Assembly (NCBI RefSeq): GCF_000455365.1
Contig: NZ_HG315686.1
Coordinates: 116,695-180,694, forward strand
Source of the DNA: Halopiger djelfimassiliensis
Lineage (GTDB): Archaea > Halobacteriota > Halobacteria > Halobacteriales > Natrialbaceae
Length of the DNA stretch: 64,000 nt
Reading direction: 5' to 3'
Shown here: positions 34,252-43,320 of the stretch, one piece after another
How positions within the stretch are numbered: the stretch's first letter is position 1
Layout: every line of letters starts with the position of its first letter
The notes under the pieces: model-generated
What the model was told of the DNA's origin: nothing
What the model saw: the letters and a program-made list of their open reading frames with translations, nothing else
The model's database searches: none
Translations under genes and position numbers: made by a program

Positions 34252-36348
34252 ATGGGACGGTTATCCGAGCTTTTCGCACCCGAGGTCGTCGGTGTCGTCG
34301 GGGCGACCGACCGCGAAGGCGCAGTTGGCCGGGCGATACTCGAGAACCTGCAAGCCGATTTCGCAGGCGAGGTCGTGCCGATCAACCCGAACCGTGAGGA
34401 AGTGCTCGGGCTCGAGTGTTATCCCGACGTACCGAGCGCGCCGCCGATCGATCTGGCAGTGGTCGTCGTTCCGCCGCCGGTCGTTCTCGAGACGATCCGG
34501 GAACTCGGCGAGGCCGGGACGAACCACGTCGTCGTCATCACCGCCGGCTTCTCCGAGACCGGCAGCGAGGGCGCAACGCGCGAACGGGAGCTGCGCGAGA
34601 TCGCCGAGGAGTACGATCTCAACGTCGTCGGGCCGAACAGCCTCGGCGTCATGTCGACGCCCAACGGGATGAACGCCACGTTCGGCCCCGAGAACGCCAT
34701 CGAGGGGTCGATCTCGTTTATGAGTCAGTCCGGGGCGTTCATCACTGCCGTCCTCGACTGGGCCAACGAGCAGGGGATCGGCTTTCAGGACGTCGTCTCG
34801 CTCGGCAACAAGTCCGTCCTCGACGAAACCGACTTCGTCCGCGAGTGGGGCAACGATCCCGATACGGACGTCGTCATCGGCTACCTCGAGGGGATCGACG
34901 ACGGCAGCGAGTTCGTCCGAACGGCGCGGGAGGTGACCGATGACACCCCGATCGTCCTCGTCAAATCCGGCCGAACGGACGCCGGTGCACAGGCGGCGTC
35001 CTCCCACACCGGTGCGATCGCCGGCAGCGAGCGAGCCTACGAGGCCGGCCTCGAGCAGGCCGGCGTGCTCCGTGCCGAGTCGGTGCAGGAACTGTTCGAC
35101 TACGCGCGGGCCCTTTCGGGACTCCCCGAACCCGATTCCGACGGCGTCGCCGTCGTCACGAACGCGGGCGGTCCCGGCGTGCTCACGACCGACGCCGTCG
35201 GTGATTCGACACTGGAGATGGCCGACTTCACCGACGAGACGATCGACGCGCTGGCCGAGGCGATGCCCGAGGAGGCCAACGTCTACAACCCGATCGACAC
35301 GATCGGAGACGCGGACGTCGAGCGGTTCGGGACGGCCCTCGAGCTCGCGCTCGCCGATCCCAACGTCGGCAGCGCCGTCGTGGTCAGCGCGCCGACGGCG
35401 GTGCTTCCCTACGACGAACTCGCGGAGGTCGTCATCGAGAAACGCGAGGAGTTCGGGAAACCCGTCGTCACCTGTCTGATGGGCGGCCAGCGCGCCCGAG
35501 ACGCCGAGACGGAGCTTCGCGAATCCGGCGTTCCGAACTACTTCGATCCCGCGCGAGCGGTGTCGGGACTCGACGCGCTGGCCCGTTACCGTGACGTACG
35601 CGAGCGGACGGTCGACGAACCGGAACGGTTCGACGTCGACCGCGAACGCGCCCGCGAGATCTTGGGGCGGGCCGAAAGCCGGGACGACAACCGCCTCGGC
35701 GTCGAGTCGATGGCGTTGCTCGAGGCCTACGGCATTCCGACGCCAACTGGGGAGATCGTCGACGATCCGGATCGTGCCCGCGACGTCGCCGCCTCGATCG
35801 ACGGCGACGTCGTGATGAAGATCGTCAGTCCCGACATCTCACACAAGTCCGACATCGGCGGCGTGAAAGTCGGCGTCGGCGACGACGAGGTGTACGACGC
35901 CTACGAGGACGTCGTCGCCCGGGCGCGAAACTACCAACCCGACGCGACGATCCTCGGCGTCCAGGTCCAGGAGATGCTCGACCTCGACGACGCCACCGAA
36001 ACGATCGTCGGGATGAACCGCGATCCGCAGTTCGGCCCGCTCCTGTTGTTCGGCCTCGGGGGAATCTTCGTCGAGATCCTCGAGGATACGTCGGTTCGCG
36101 TCGCGCCGATCGGCGAGGGTGAGGCCCGCGAGATGGTCGACGAGATCAAGGCCGCGCCGCTGTTGCGCGGCGCTCGCGGCCGCGAGCCCGCCGACGTTGA
36201 CGCGGTCGTCGAGACGATTCAGCGGCTCTCACAGCTGGTGACGGACTTCCCGTCGATCCTCGAGCTCGACGTCAACCCGCTCGTCGTCGGGCCGGAGGGC
36301 GTACAGGCGATCGACTTCAGACTCACGGTTGATACGGAGGAACTATGA
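34252..36348 (+). CDS. acd: acetate-CoA ligase (ADP-forming), fused alpha-beta subunits
   Basis: A 698-residue ADP-forming acyl-CoA synthetase. The N-terminal CoA-binding domain begins VVGVVGATDREGAVGRAILE; VVGPNSLGVMSTPNGMNATF and SFMSQSGAFITAVLDWA belong to the ligase domain; the phosphorylated His is expected in AASSHTGAIAGS. The C-terminal third is an ATP-grasp domain (VVMKIVSPDISHKSDIGGVKVGV). It makes ATP from acetyl-CoA with acetate overflow in haloarchaea, and related paralogues use branched or aromatic acyl-CoA. Overlaps the next gene by ATGA. Confidence 0.92.
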   Translation: MGRLSELFAPEVVGVVGATDREGAVGRAILENLQADFAGEVVPINPNREEVLGLECYPDVPSAPPIDLAVVVVPPPVVLETIRELGEAGTNHVVVITAGFSETGSEGATRERELREIAEEYDLNVVGPNSLGVMSTPNGMNATFGPENAIEGSISFMSQSGAFITAVLDWANEQGIGFQDVVSLGNKSVLDETDFVREWGNDPDTDVVIGYLEGIDDGSEFVRTAREVTDDTPIVLVKSGRTDAGAQAASSHTGAIAGSERAYEAGLEQAGVLRAESVQELFDYARALSGLPEPDSDGVAVVTNAGGPGVLTTDAVGDSTLEMADFTDETIDALAEAMPEEANVYNPIDTIGDADVERFGTALELALADPNVGSAVVVSAPTAVLPYDELAEVVIEKREEFGKPVVTCLMGGQRARDAETELRESGVPNYFDPARAVSGLDALARYRDVRERTVDEPERFDVDRERAREILGRAESRDDNRLGVESMALLEAYGIPTPTGEIVDDPDRARDVAASIDGDVVMKIVSPDISHKSDIGGVKVGVGDDEVYDAYEDVVARARNYQPDATILGVQVQEMLDLDDATETIVGMNRDPQFGPLLLFGLGGIFVEILEDTSVRVAPIGEGEAREMVDEIKAAPLLRGARGREPADVDAVVETIQRLSQLVTDFPSILELDVNPLVVGPEGVQAIDFRLTVDTEEL

Positions 36349-37502
36349 CTGACACCGAACCCGAAGCCACTGACACTGCCACCGACGCTGGTTCGTCCAG
36401 CGAGACCACCGACAGTACCGCGTCGACGACCGCCGACGCCGATACGCTCCTCGTCAGTTCGCTCGAGGAGAGCACCGGAAAAACCGCGATCTCGCTCGCG
36501 CTCGCCCGGCTCGCACGGGCTGACGGCGACAGCGTCGGCTATATGAAACCGAAGGGGACGCGTCTCCAGAGCAACGTCGGGAAGACCCTCGACGAGGACC
36601 CGATGCTCGCCCGCGAACTGCTCGATCTGGAGGCCGAACTCCACGACCTCGAGCCGGTCGTCTACTCCCCGACGTTCATCGAACAGGCCATCCGGGGCCG
36701 AGAGGATCCCGCGGAGCTCCGCGACCGCGTGCGGGAGGCGTTCGAGACGCTCGCGGCCGATCACGACCGGCTGTTTCTCGAAGGCGGCGGCGAGTACGAC
36801 GTCGGGGGCATCGTCGATCTCACCGACGCCGACATCGCGGACCTCCTCGACGCCCGCGTCGTGGTGGTCGCCCCTTACGAGGTTCCGTCCGATGTCGACG
36901 ACGTGCTCGCGGCGGCCACGGCGTTCGGGGACCGCCTCGACGGCGTGATCTTCAACGACGTCGCCGACGCCGCCTACGATCAACTCGAGACGGACATCGT
37001 GCCCTTCCTCGAGGGGCGCGGGATTCCGGTCTACGGCGTGCTCCCGAGCGAGCGGACGCTCTCGGGCGTGACGGTGGCGGAACTGGCGGACGAACTCGGC
37101 GCATCGGTACTCGTCGACGAGGGGACCGACGCGTACGTCGAGCGCTTTTCGGTCGGCGCGATGGGTGCCGACAGCGCGTTGCGGTACTTCCGGCGGACGA
37201 AAGACGCCGCGGTCATCACCGGCGGTGACCGCGCCGAGATCCACACTGCCGCACTCGAGGCACCCGGCGTTCGCTGTCTCATCCTGACCGGCGGTCACCG
37301 GCCGTCGGGAACGATCGTGGGCCAAGCCGCCGAACGTGGCGTCCCGATCCTTTCGGTCCAGACGGACACGCTCACGACCGTCGAGCGCGCCGAAGACGTC
37401 GTTCGGAGCGGCCGAACCCGCGATGTCGAGACCGTCGACCGGATGGAGTCGCTCCTGTCCGATCACGCGGCCGTCGACGAGATCCTCGACCCGGAACCGT
37501 AG
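36345..37502 (+). CDS. BioD-like / DRTGG-domain protein (annotated as phosphotransacetylase family)
   Basis: A 385-residue protein. After a 35-residue Thr/Ser/Asp leader, a BioD-like P-loop domain starts at LLVSSLEESTGKTAISLALA; the C-terminal half contains VITGGDRAEIHTAALEAPGV, the DRTGG-type domain found in the N-terminal part of long bacterial phosphotransacetylases. The catalytic PTA_PTB domain itself is missing, so acetyl transfer is not expected. Overlap with acd (ATGA) suggests it senses acetyl-CoA or nucleotide state and modulates that enzyme; this is inference. Confidence 0.85.
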   Translation: MTDTEPEATDTATDAGSSSETTDSTASTTADADTLLVSSLEESTGKTAISLALARLARADGDSVGYMKPKGTRLQSNVGKTLDEDPMLARELLDLEAELHDLEPVVYSPTFIEQAIRGREDPAELRDRVREAFETLAADHDRLFLEGGGEYDVGGIVDLTDADIADLLDARVVVVAPYEVPSDVDDVLAAATAFGDRLDGVIFNDVADAAYDQLETDIVPFLEGRGIPVYGVLPSERTLSGVTVAELADELGASVLVDEGTDAYVERFSVGAMGADSALRYFRRTKDAAVITGGDRAEIHTAALEAPGVRCLILTGGHRPSGTIVGQAAERGVPILSVQTDTLTTVERAEDVVRSGRTRDVETVDRMESLLSDHAAVDEILDPEP

Positions 37503-37885
37503 CTACGAACTCCTTTTCGGTCCGATCGCTCAAGGCGGGACATCAGGACAGCGAGCCGCAGCGCTTTGCAAGCGTGTCCGTTCAGCCAAAAGCATCCGGA
37601 AGGGCGGTCGGGCATACACACCCTCCAGTGGACGCGCCGGTCTGTCAGAGGCACTCCGGCAACCGTCCCGTCTCCCTCGTCCCACATACCCTCATCTCTC
37701 GGTCAATCTCCCACCCTGTAACCAAGTCACTTATATCTTATCCTCATTCATATACCCCGGTCCGGTAGTGGCGGCCCGGCCGAGCGGAACCTGTCACGCG
37801 GCTGTCTCCCTTCCCGGCAGCCGCTTTGCTTCTCGAGGTTCGTGGGCAGTACTATTATTTATTCGTCGCGTCGAGTACAGGGACG
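37503..37885. other. intergenic region without recognisable gene
   Basis: The first 200 bp show no coding signal that I can defend. From about 37720 the sequence becomes AT-rich with TATA-like elements (CTTATATCTTA near 37731 and TTATTTAT at about 37855), the second at leaderless distance from the regulator gene at 37886. Confidence 0.4.
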
Positions 37886-38725
37886 ATGGTCGCCGAGGCG
37901 GGGGTGCTCGAAGTATTACTGCAGCGGGGGGCGTTGCTCCGGCGTCTCGCTCGGGAGCCGTGTCAGCCGAGCGAACTCGTCGCCGATCTCGACTCCTCGC
38001 GATCGACCGTCGATCGGGGGTTATCGGAGTTGCAGGACTCGAACCTGGTCGAGCGCGTCGAGAGCCGGTACCGGACGACGCTGGTGGGCGAACTCGCACT
38101 CGCGGAGTTCGATCGGCTTTCCGGTCGCCTCCGGAGCGCGGTCGATGCGAGCGATCTCCTCGCGTTGCTCCCGAACGACGCGCCGCTCGACTGGCGGATG
38201 CTCGACGGCGCTGCGGCCGTTCGGGTCGACCGCCGAACCGCCGTGACGGAGTTCGAACGCCCCCCGGATCGACCCGTGGATCGTGGACCGAACGGCGATC
38301 CGTTTCGGCTCTTCCAGTCCGCGCTCGAGGCCGACCGGCGTCATCGAGCGATCGTCCCGACCGTGCCCCCTCGGCTCGCGAGGGCGTATCGTGAGGCGAT
38401 CCGCGGGGGTCTCGAGGTCGAAGCCGTCGTGTCGGACGAAGCCGCGGCGACGCTCTGTTCGGACTTCCGGGAAGCGACCGCCGACGCGCTCGACGCCCAC
38501 CGTCTGTCGCTGTGGGAGGCACCGACGACGCTTCCATACGGGTTGATCGTCGTCGACGACCCGAACGCGGACTCCGCCCGCCTCGCGATGCTCGTTATCT
38601 GTCGCGAGGACGAACTCCGCGGACTGCTCGTCAACGACAGCGGCGACGCCCTCGCGTGGGCGCGGCGTCAACTCGAACGCTACCTTGCGAACGCACAGCC
38701 CCTGTCGTTTTCGGACGGTGACTGA
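37886..38725 (+). CDS. winged-helix transcriptional regulator with sensor-like C-terminal domain
   Basis: A 279-residue haloarchaeal regulator. The N-terminal winged helix spans residues 1-75: VLEVLLQRGALLRRL, CQPSELVADLDSSRSTVDRG (recognition helix) and SRYRTTLVGELALAEF (wing). The C-terminal domain has a mixed alpha/beta pattern as in the family with a DUF1724-like module and probably binds a ligand or mediates dimerisation. It follows the acd operon on the same strand after 383 bp and could regulate it; no direct evidence. Start at MVAEAGVLEVLL, 25 nt after a TATA box. Confidence 0.8.
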   Translation: MVAEAGVLEVLLQRGALLRRLAREPCQPSELVADLDSSRSTVDRGLSELQDSNLVERVESRYRTTLVGELALAEFDRLSGRLRSAVDASDLLALLPNDAPLDWRMLDGAAAVRVDRRTAVTEFERPPDRPVDRGPNGDPFRLFQSALEADRRHRAIVPTVPPRLARAYREAIRGGLEVEAVVSDEAAATLCSDFREATADALDAHRLSLWEAPTTLPYGLIVVDDPNADSARLAMLVICREDELRGLLVNDSGDALAWARRQLERYLANAQPLSFSDGD

Positions 38726-38847
38726 GAGTCTCCGCTGGTGTCGCCGACCGATCGGTCTTTCGGAACCTCCCGTTCCAGTGATCCTACACGTCGGGTGACT
38801 GTCGCGTCTGACCAACAATTAAGAGTCAGCCCTGCATGTAGCCAGTT

Positions 38848-39141
38848 ATGGACGACACTCCCCAAGAGATTACCTCCCTCGTCGGGCGCGAGGTCTATTC
38901 GAACAGCGGCGTCTTCGTCGGCGAGGTCGAAGACCTGCAGTTGAACGTCGACGGCCAGGCCGTCACCGGCCTCGCACTCGGGAACCTGAACACCGAACTG
39001 TTCGCCGAAGAAGCCCAGACCGGACAGGGCGTCATCGTTCCTTACCGGTGGGTTCGAGCGGTCGGCGACGTCATTCTCATCAACGATGTCGTCGAGCGCG
39101 TCCGCGATCCCGACGAAGAGGAAGCGGAGTTGCTCGCCTGA
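38848..39141 (+). CDS. PRC-barrel domain protein
   Basis: A 97-residue single PRC-barrel protein (EITSLVGREVYSNSGVFVGE, VDGQAVTGLALGNLNTELF, GVIVPYRWVRAVGDVILI, ending IERV-type strand and acidic tail). The fold is shared with RimM and photosystem H subunits; archaeal stand-alone members include CdpA/CdpB, which bridge FtsZ and the membrane, but those have membrane or distinct segments. This is a soluble form; role open. It converges with the DHH/TrkA gene, 3 nt between stops. Confidence 0.85.
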   Translation: MDDTPQEITSLVGREVYSNSGVFVGEVEDLQLNVDGQAVTGLALGNLNTELFAEEAQTGQGVIVPYRWVRAVGDVILINDVVERVRDPDEEEAELLA

Positions 39142-39144
39142 GCG

Positions 39145-40593
39145 TCAGGAGCCGTTCGAGCCTTCCGAGCCGTCGACGCCCATCGCGTCGAACAGCGTTC
39201 GCTTGACCGCTTCTTCGGTCAATTCAAGCAGCGTTTCCCGGGTGTCCTCCGAGATTTCGATGCCGGTGAAAATCCCCAGTGGAATCTCCGCGCTGGCCTG
39301 TGTCGAGTGGCCGGCGGTTTCGCCCATCTCGCCGTAGGCGTCGTCTAGCACCTTGCCGATGTTGATCCTGATGTCCTTCGAGCGGCCCGCCAGAAAGATC
39401 GTCTCGTCGGCGATTCCGAAGACCGCGGTAGTGGTGACGCCCTCGAGATTGAGCAGATGGCTTGCGGCCTGGGTCAGCGCCTCACGATCGCGGACGAAGC
39501 CGGCGTTCGAGACGAGGTGGCTCCCCTGAACGTCGCGGTTGGCGATCGCCTCCGCGAGCACGTCGAGCGTTTCGGGGGACATCGACGGTGACTCGACCTG
39601 TTCGAGGGTGTCGTGGTTTGCGAACGGGTAGAGGTAGGCGGCGGCGGTCAGATCGGCTGGGGTGGTGTCGCGTTTGAAATCCAGCGTCTCCGCGCGGATG
39701 CCATAGAGCAGGGCCGTGGCGACCTCCTCGGAGACGTTCATATCGAACTCCTGAATGTACTTCGTCATGATCGTCGACGTCGAGGACATGTTCGGCCGGA
39801 TGTCGACGAACTCTGGTTCGAACTCCTGATCGGGTTCGTGGTGGTCGATGACGGCATCGACCGACAGGTCCATTTCGCTCGAGGTCGCGTGATCGACGAG
39901 CGCAACGGTGTCGTAGGCCGAGTAGTCCTCGATTTCGTCCCACTGGACGAGATCGATCCCGAGCAGGTTGACGAACGCGCGGTTTTCCTGGTGGCCGACG
40001 TCACCCAGATAGATGATGTCCGACTCGATGCCGAGGTGGTCGGCGATCGCCTGCAGCGCCGCCGCGCTCGCGATCGAGTCCGGGTCCGGACTGTCCTGTG
40101 TGATGATCGCCAGTCGGTTCTGTGTCTCCTCGACCAACTCCGCGAGTTTGCCCGCGTTGTACTCGAGCTCGCCCGACTCGAGCGCCCGCAGCGCGGATTC
40201 GGCGATGACCGAGGACGGGTTGATGACGATATCCGCACCCAACTCCGCGAGTTCGTCCCCGGAGACCGGATCGCTGGCGCGCGCGACGACGAACTGGCCG
40301 TCGTTGTTGGTCCGGATGTGCTCGAGCGCCCGTTTGTTCGACTCGACGTCGGAGGCGAGGATGAGGACGACGTCGCGTTCGGCGATCAGGTCGGCGGCTT
40401 CGGGTTCCCGAATATCGGCCGTTCGGGCGTCCAGATCCTGATCGCGGAGCGATTCGACGCGGCTCTCGTCCCGGTCGATGATGAGGACGTCCTTGCCCTG
40501 CTCGACGAGTTCCTCCGCGACGGCGTAGCCGACGCTGCCACAGCCCAAGATAGCGTAGTCAGAGATCGACGAGATCGTAACCCCCGTACTCAT
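39145..40593 (-). CDS. TrkA-N/RCK domain plus DHH phosphoesterase fusion
   Basis: A 482-residue protein with an N-terminal Rossmann TrkA-N domain (YAILGCGSVGYAVAEELVEQ, VLIIDRDESRVESL) and a C-terminal DHH/DHHA1 phosphoesterase (ITQDSPDPDSIASAAALQAI, VALVDHAT, and the DHH motif in VIDHHEPDQ, residues near 245). DHH family enzymes such as GdpP and NrnA cleave cyclic di-AMP or short oligonucleotides. Haloarchaea make c-di-AMP, so a nucleotide-binding sensor joined to a phosphodiesterase is attractive but unproven. The start is at ATG 40593. Confidence 0.88.
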   Translation of the reverse strand: MSTGVTISSISDYAILGCGSVGYAVAEELVEQGKDVLIIDRDESRVESLRDQDLDARTADIREPEAADLIAERDVVLILASDVESNKRALEHIRTNNDGQFVVARASDPVSGDELAELGADIVINPSSVIAESALRALESGELEYNAGKLAELVEETQNRLAIITQDSPDPDSIASAAALQAIADHLGIESDIIYLGDVGHQENRAFVNLLGIDLVQWDEIEDYSAYDTVALVDHATSSEMDLSVDAVIDHHEPDQEFEPEFVDIRPNMSSTSTIMTKYIQEFDMNVSEEVATALLYGIRAETLDFKRDTTPADLTAAAYLYPFANHDTLEQVESPSMSPETLDVLAEAIANRDVQGSHLVSNAGFVRDREALTQAASHLLNLEGVTTTAVFGIADETIFLAGRSKDIRINIGKVLDDAYGEMGETAGHSTQASAEIPLGIFTGIEISEDTRETLLELTEEAVKRTLFDAMGVDGSEGSNGS

Positions 40594-40732
40594 ATGGCCG
40601 AGTGGTCGGACCGGCCGCACTTAACCCTCCCGAAGATTGTTACGTCGCGAACGTTTCCGGAACTGGAACGACTCCGCCGCTGTCGCGTGGATGCATGGCC
40701 ATCGATCCCACGCCGGGTGACAAGGGAAACGT

Positions 40733-40741
40733 ATTTTAATG
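40733..40741 (+). promoter_or_regulatory. tRNA-Lys TATA-like box
   Basis: ATTTTAATG about 24-32 nt upstream of the mature tRNA 5' end, the standard archaeal tRNA promoter distance. Confidence 0.5.
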
Positions 40742-40764
40742 CGCACCCGAAAGTCGGAGGTGTA

Positions 40765-40838
40765 GGGCCGGTAGCTCAGTCCGGCAGAGCGTCTGACTCT
40801 TAATCAGACGGTCGCGTGTTCAAATCGCGCCCGGCCCG
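40765..40838 (+). tRNA. tRNA-Lys (CTT anticodon)
   Basis: A 74-nt cloverleaf without intron: acceptor GGGCCGG pairs with CCGGCCC, D arm GCTC/GAGC, anticodon stem TCTGA/TCAGA around the loop CTCTTAA (anticodon CTT), T stem GCGTG/CGCGC around TTCAAAT, discriminator G. CCA is not encoded. Confidence 0.97.
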
Positions 40839-40983
40839 CTTTCTGACGGTGACCGAATCACCAAGGTAACGGAGCCGTCGTCGTTCGTGATGAAGGGAAA
40901 CCGTCCTCGAGTAATCGTCGGTCACAGTCCCGATCCGGTTCCCACCGCGTTTCTTTTGTCGGCTGGGGGCGTTGCCCCCGTCG

Positions 40984-41718
40984 ATGGAGGTCGCTATTCT
41001 CACCGTCGGTGACGAGGTACTCGCGGGCGATACCGCGAACACGAACGCGACGTGGCTCGCGGGCCGAATCACCGACCGCGGCTCGAGCGTCGGCCGGATT
41101 CTCACCGTGCCCGACGACCGGGCGCTCATCGCGGAGACCGTTCACGAGTGGGCCGACGCCTTCGACGCCGTCGTCGTGACCGGCGGCCTCGGCGGGACCC
41201 ACGACGACGTCACGGCGGACGCGATCGCCGACGCGTTCGAGCGCGATCTGGTCGTCGACGAGGCCGTCCGCGAGGACGTCATCGAGACCGTCGCGGCCTA
41301 CCGCGACGAGAACCCCGAACTCGTCGCGGCCCACGACCTCGAGATCGACGTCGACGCCTGGGCCGCCCTGCCGGAGGGGAGCCGCGCGCTCGTCAACCCC
41401 GAGGGGCTGTGTCCGGGCTGTGTGCTCGAGAACGTGTACGCGTTCCCGGGCGTGCCCGCGGAGATGAAAGCACTGTTCGAGCAGGTCGTCGCGGAGTTCG
41501 ACGGCGACGCCGTCTCGCGGACGCTGTACACGCCCCAGCCGGAGGGGTCGATGGTCGAGACGCTGGCGATGGCCCGCGACCGGTTCGCGGTGACGCTCGG
41601 CAGCTATCCCGACACCGAGGCCCGGAACCGATTGAAAGTGACCGGCACCGATCCCGACGCGGTCGACGAGGCGGTCGAGTGGCTGCGCGATCGACTCGAG
41701 GTCAGCGACAGGCAGTGA
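40984..41718 (+). CDS. CinA-type molybdopterin-binding (MoCF_biosynth) domain protein
   Basis: A 244-residue protein of the CinA N-terminal family. MEVAILTVGDEVLAGDTANTNATWLAGRI and VVVTGGLGGTHDDVTADAIADAF are the defining motifs of the MoCF_biosynth fold shared with MogA and MoeA. The C-terminal NMN deamidase domain of bacterial CinA is absent; the bacterial full-length protein hydrolyses ADP-ribose with this domain. It sits between tRNA-Lys and the molybdoenzyme island but has no copy of the operator found there, so a link to molybdenum is unproven. Confidence 0.88.
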   Translation: MEVAILTVGDEVLAGDTANTNATWLAGRITDRGSSVGRILTVPDDRALIAETVHEWADAFDAVVVTGGLGGTHDDVTADAIADAFERDLVVDEAVREDVIETVAAYRDENPELVAAHDLEIDVDAWAALPEGSRALVNPEGLCPGCVLENVYAFPGVPAEMKALFEQVVAEFDGDAVSRTLYTPQPEGSMVETLAMARDRFAVTLGSYPDTEARNRLKVTGTDPDAVDEAVEWLRDRLEVSDRQ

Positions 41719-41800
41719 GTCGACCGGGAGCAGGCGGAAAGCGCCACGTCGCGTTTGTGCACCGACAGCTCCGCGGGACGATCAGTCCTCCCGGCTCGCT

Positions 41801-41819
41801 GTTCCCACCCCGTGGGAAC
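41801..41819 (+). promoter_or_regulatory. 19-bp palindromic operator upstream of mrp (molybdoenzyme island)
   Basis: GTTCCCACCCCGTGGGAAC: perfect 8-bp arms with a 3-bp centre. It ends 41 nt before the mrp ATG and about 11 nt before a TATA-like GAAATAC (41831-41837). Related sites occur at 43259-43309 and 50205-50223 with nearly the same spacing. Confidence 0.7.
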
Positions 41820-41860
41820 TCCCGACGAGTGAAATACCGGACCGGAACGAACGACCGGGT

Positions 41861-43156
41861 ATGACGGACGAGACACCACGCACGGACGAGGAGATCAGGC
41901 GAGCGGTCGTCGACCGCGTTCGGGAGGTCGAGATTCTGGGCGGCGATCCGGTCAGCGAGCAACTGATCGAGGACATCGACGTCGAGGACGGGATCGTCAC
42001 CTTCGCCGTCGACTTCGAACCGGTCGACCGGGTGCTCGCCGACCGACTCACCGATCAGCTGCGCGGAGCGGGACTGGCGACCAACGGCGTCGTCCACGTC
42101 CGGGTCACGGCCGCCAGCGCGGACGCCCCCGAGACTGGGGTGCCGGTCTCCGACGTCGAGTCGATCGTCGCCGTCGGAAGCGCGAAAGGCGGCGTCGGCA
42201 AGACGACCGTCACCGTCGCGCTCGCACGGGCACTGGCCGAGGCGGGCCGTTCCGTCGGCGTCTTCGACGCCAACGTCTTCGCGCCGGACGCGCCGGACTT
42301 GCTCGAGGCCGAGGGGCCGGTACAGTCGTCGCCGACAGGACGGCCGATGCCGATCGAGGTCGACGGCATCCAGGTCGTGAGCATCGAACTGATCGCCGAG
42401 GACGGGCCGGTCGCCTGGCGCGGCGCGATGGTCCACGATGTCGTGAAGGACTTGCTGGGGGACGCCGTCTGGGACGATCTGGACGTCTTGCTCATCGACC
42501 TGCCGCCGGGGATCGGCGACGCCGTCTACACCATCGTCCAGCAAGCGCCGCTGGACGGCGGCCTGCTGGTCAGTACGCCGACCGATGAGGGCGCGCGAGC
42601 CACCCAGCGGACCGCGGCGTTGTTCTCGGCAAACGACGTGCCGGCGATCGGCGTCGTCCCGAATATGACTGGCGCGGTCGACGGCGAAACGGCCCCGTTC
42701 GACGACGACGGGGCGGCCCTCGAAGACATCGTCGAGGACGCGTACGCGTCGCTCGATCCGGTTCCGTTCGATCCGTCGCTTCGGGAGCCGACGACGTGTT
42801 CGTTCGCCGACCCCGAAACCGGCGGCGAACGGGCGATCGACACGCTCCGTGGGACCGTCGAGTCGTTCCTCGAGGACGAAGGCGGGCCGACGGTGCCCGA
42901 GGACGCGGTCGACCTGCGCGGGCTGCCACCGGAAACCTGCCAACGTCAGGTGGTCACCGAATTCGGCGTCGCCGGCGACGAGCCGGTCTCGGTCGTAATG
43001 CGCGGCCAACCCGACGAACTCGTCTCGGTCGTCGACGAAAGCCTCGCACGGGACGGCCGCTCGCTCGAGCGGACGGCCGTCGACGATCTGGGCTATGACG
43101 GGTGGCTGGTCGAACTCGAGCCGTCGGTACCGTCGTCCTCGAAGCCGGCGACCTGA
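41861..43156 (+). CDS. Mrp/NBP35-type P-loop ATPase with SirA/DUF2249-like C-terminal domain
   Basis: A 431-residue protein. Residues 1-90 are a MIP18/DUF59-like domain (VVDRVREVEILGGDPVSEQLI). The ATPase has the deviant Walker A VAVGSAKGGVGKTTVTVALA, switch FDANVFAPDAPDLL and Walker B LLIDLPPGIGDAV. The usual CxxC after VPNM that carries the Fe-S cluster in ApbC/Mrp is replaced by VPNMTGAVDGETAPF, with no Cys. The last 75 residues (VDLRGLPPETCQRQ ... DGWLVELEP) look like a SirA/DUF2249 domain. It precedes the molybdoenzyme operon and shares its operator, suggesting a specialised cofactor or Fe-S maturation role. Confidence 0.8.
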   Translation: MTDETPRTDEEIRRAVVDRVREVEILGGDPVSEQLIEDIDVEDGIVTFAVDFEPVDRVLADRLTDQLRGAGLATNGVVHVRVTAASADAPETGVPVSDVESIVAVGSAKGGVGKTTVTVALARALAEAGRSVGVFDANVFAPDAPDLLEAEGPVQSSPTGRPMPIEVDGIQVVSIELIAEDGPVAWRGAMVHDVVKDLLGDAVWDDLDVLLIDLPPGIGDAVYTIVQQAPLDGGLLVSTPTDEGARATQRTAALFSANDVPAIGVVPNMTGAVDGETAPFDDDGAALEDIVEDAYASLDPVPFDPSLREPTTCSFADPETGGERAIDTLRGTVESFLEDEGGPTVPEDAVDLRGLPPETCQRQVVTEFGVAGDEPVSVVMRGQPDELVSVVDESLARDGRSLERTAVDDLGYDGWLVELEPSVPSSSKPAT

Positions 43157-43258
43157 CGGACTGAAACCGTTGGTCGTCGATGGACCGGTTGCGGTGTGGT
43201 GTCTCCGTTTCTCCTCCCCGATATAAAGGCCCACTATTCGGAGGATTTCCGGCGTAGC

Positions 43259-43309
43259 ATCCCCAACTCGTGGGAACTGACGTGTTCGGTTAAAGACTAG
43301 CGTTCCCAC
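43259..43309 (+). promoter_or_regulatory. reductase operon promoter with two operator half-sites
   Basis: ATCCCCAACTCGTGGGAAC (43259-43277) matches the 19-bp operator in its right arm fully and its left arm at 5 of 8 positions; it ends 43 nt before the ATG at 43321. A TATA-like GGTTAAAG follows (43288-43295). A further GTTCCCAC half-site lies at 43302-43309 downstream of the TATA box, and CTGACGTG/CACGTCAG (43277-43284, 43307-43314) forms a second inverted repeat around the promoter. A separate ATATAAAG lies at 43221. Confidence 0.55.
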
Positions 43310-43320
43310 GTCAGGATGTG

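Noticed and set aside
37463..37687. A 74-codon minus-strand frame after the BioD-like gene
   Set aside because: It overlaps the 3' end of that gene and shows no domain or typical composition.
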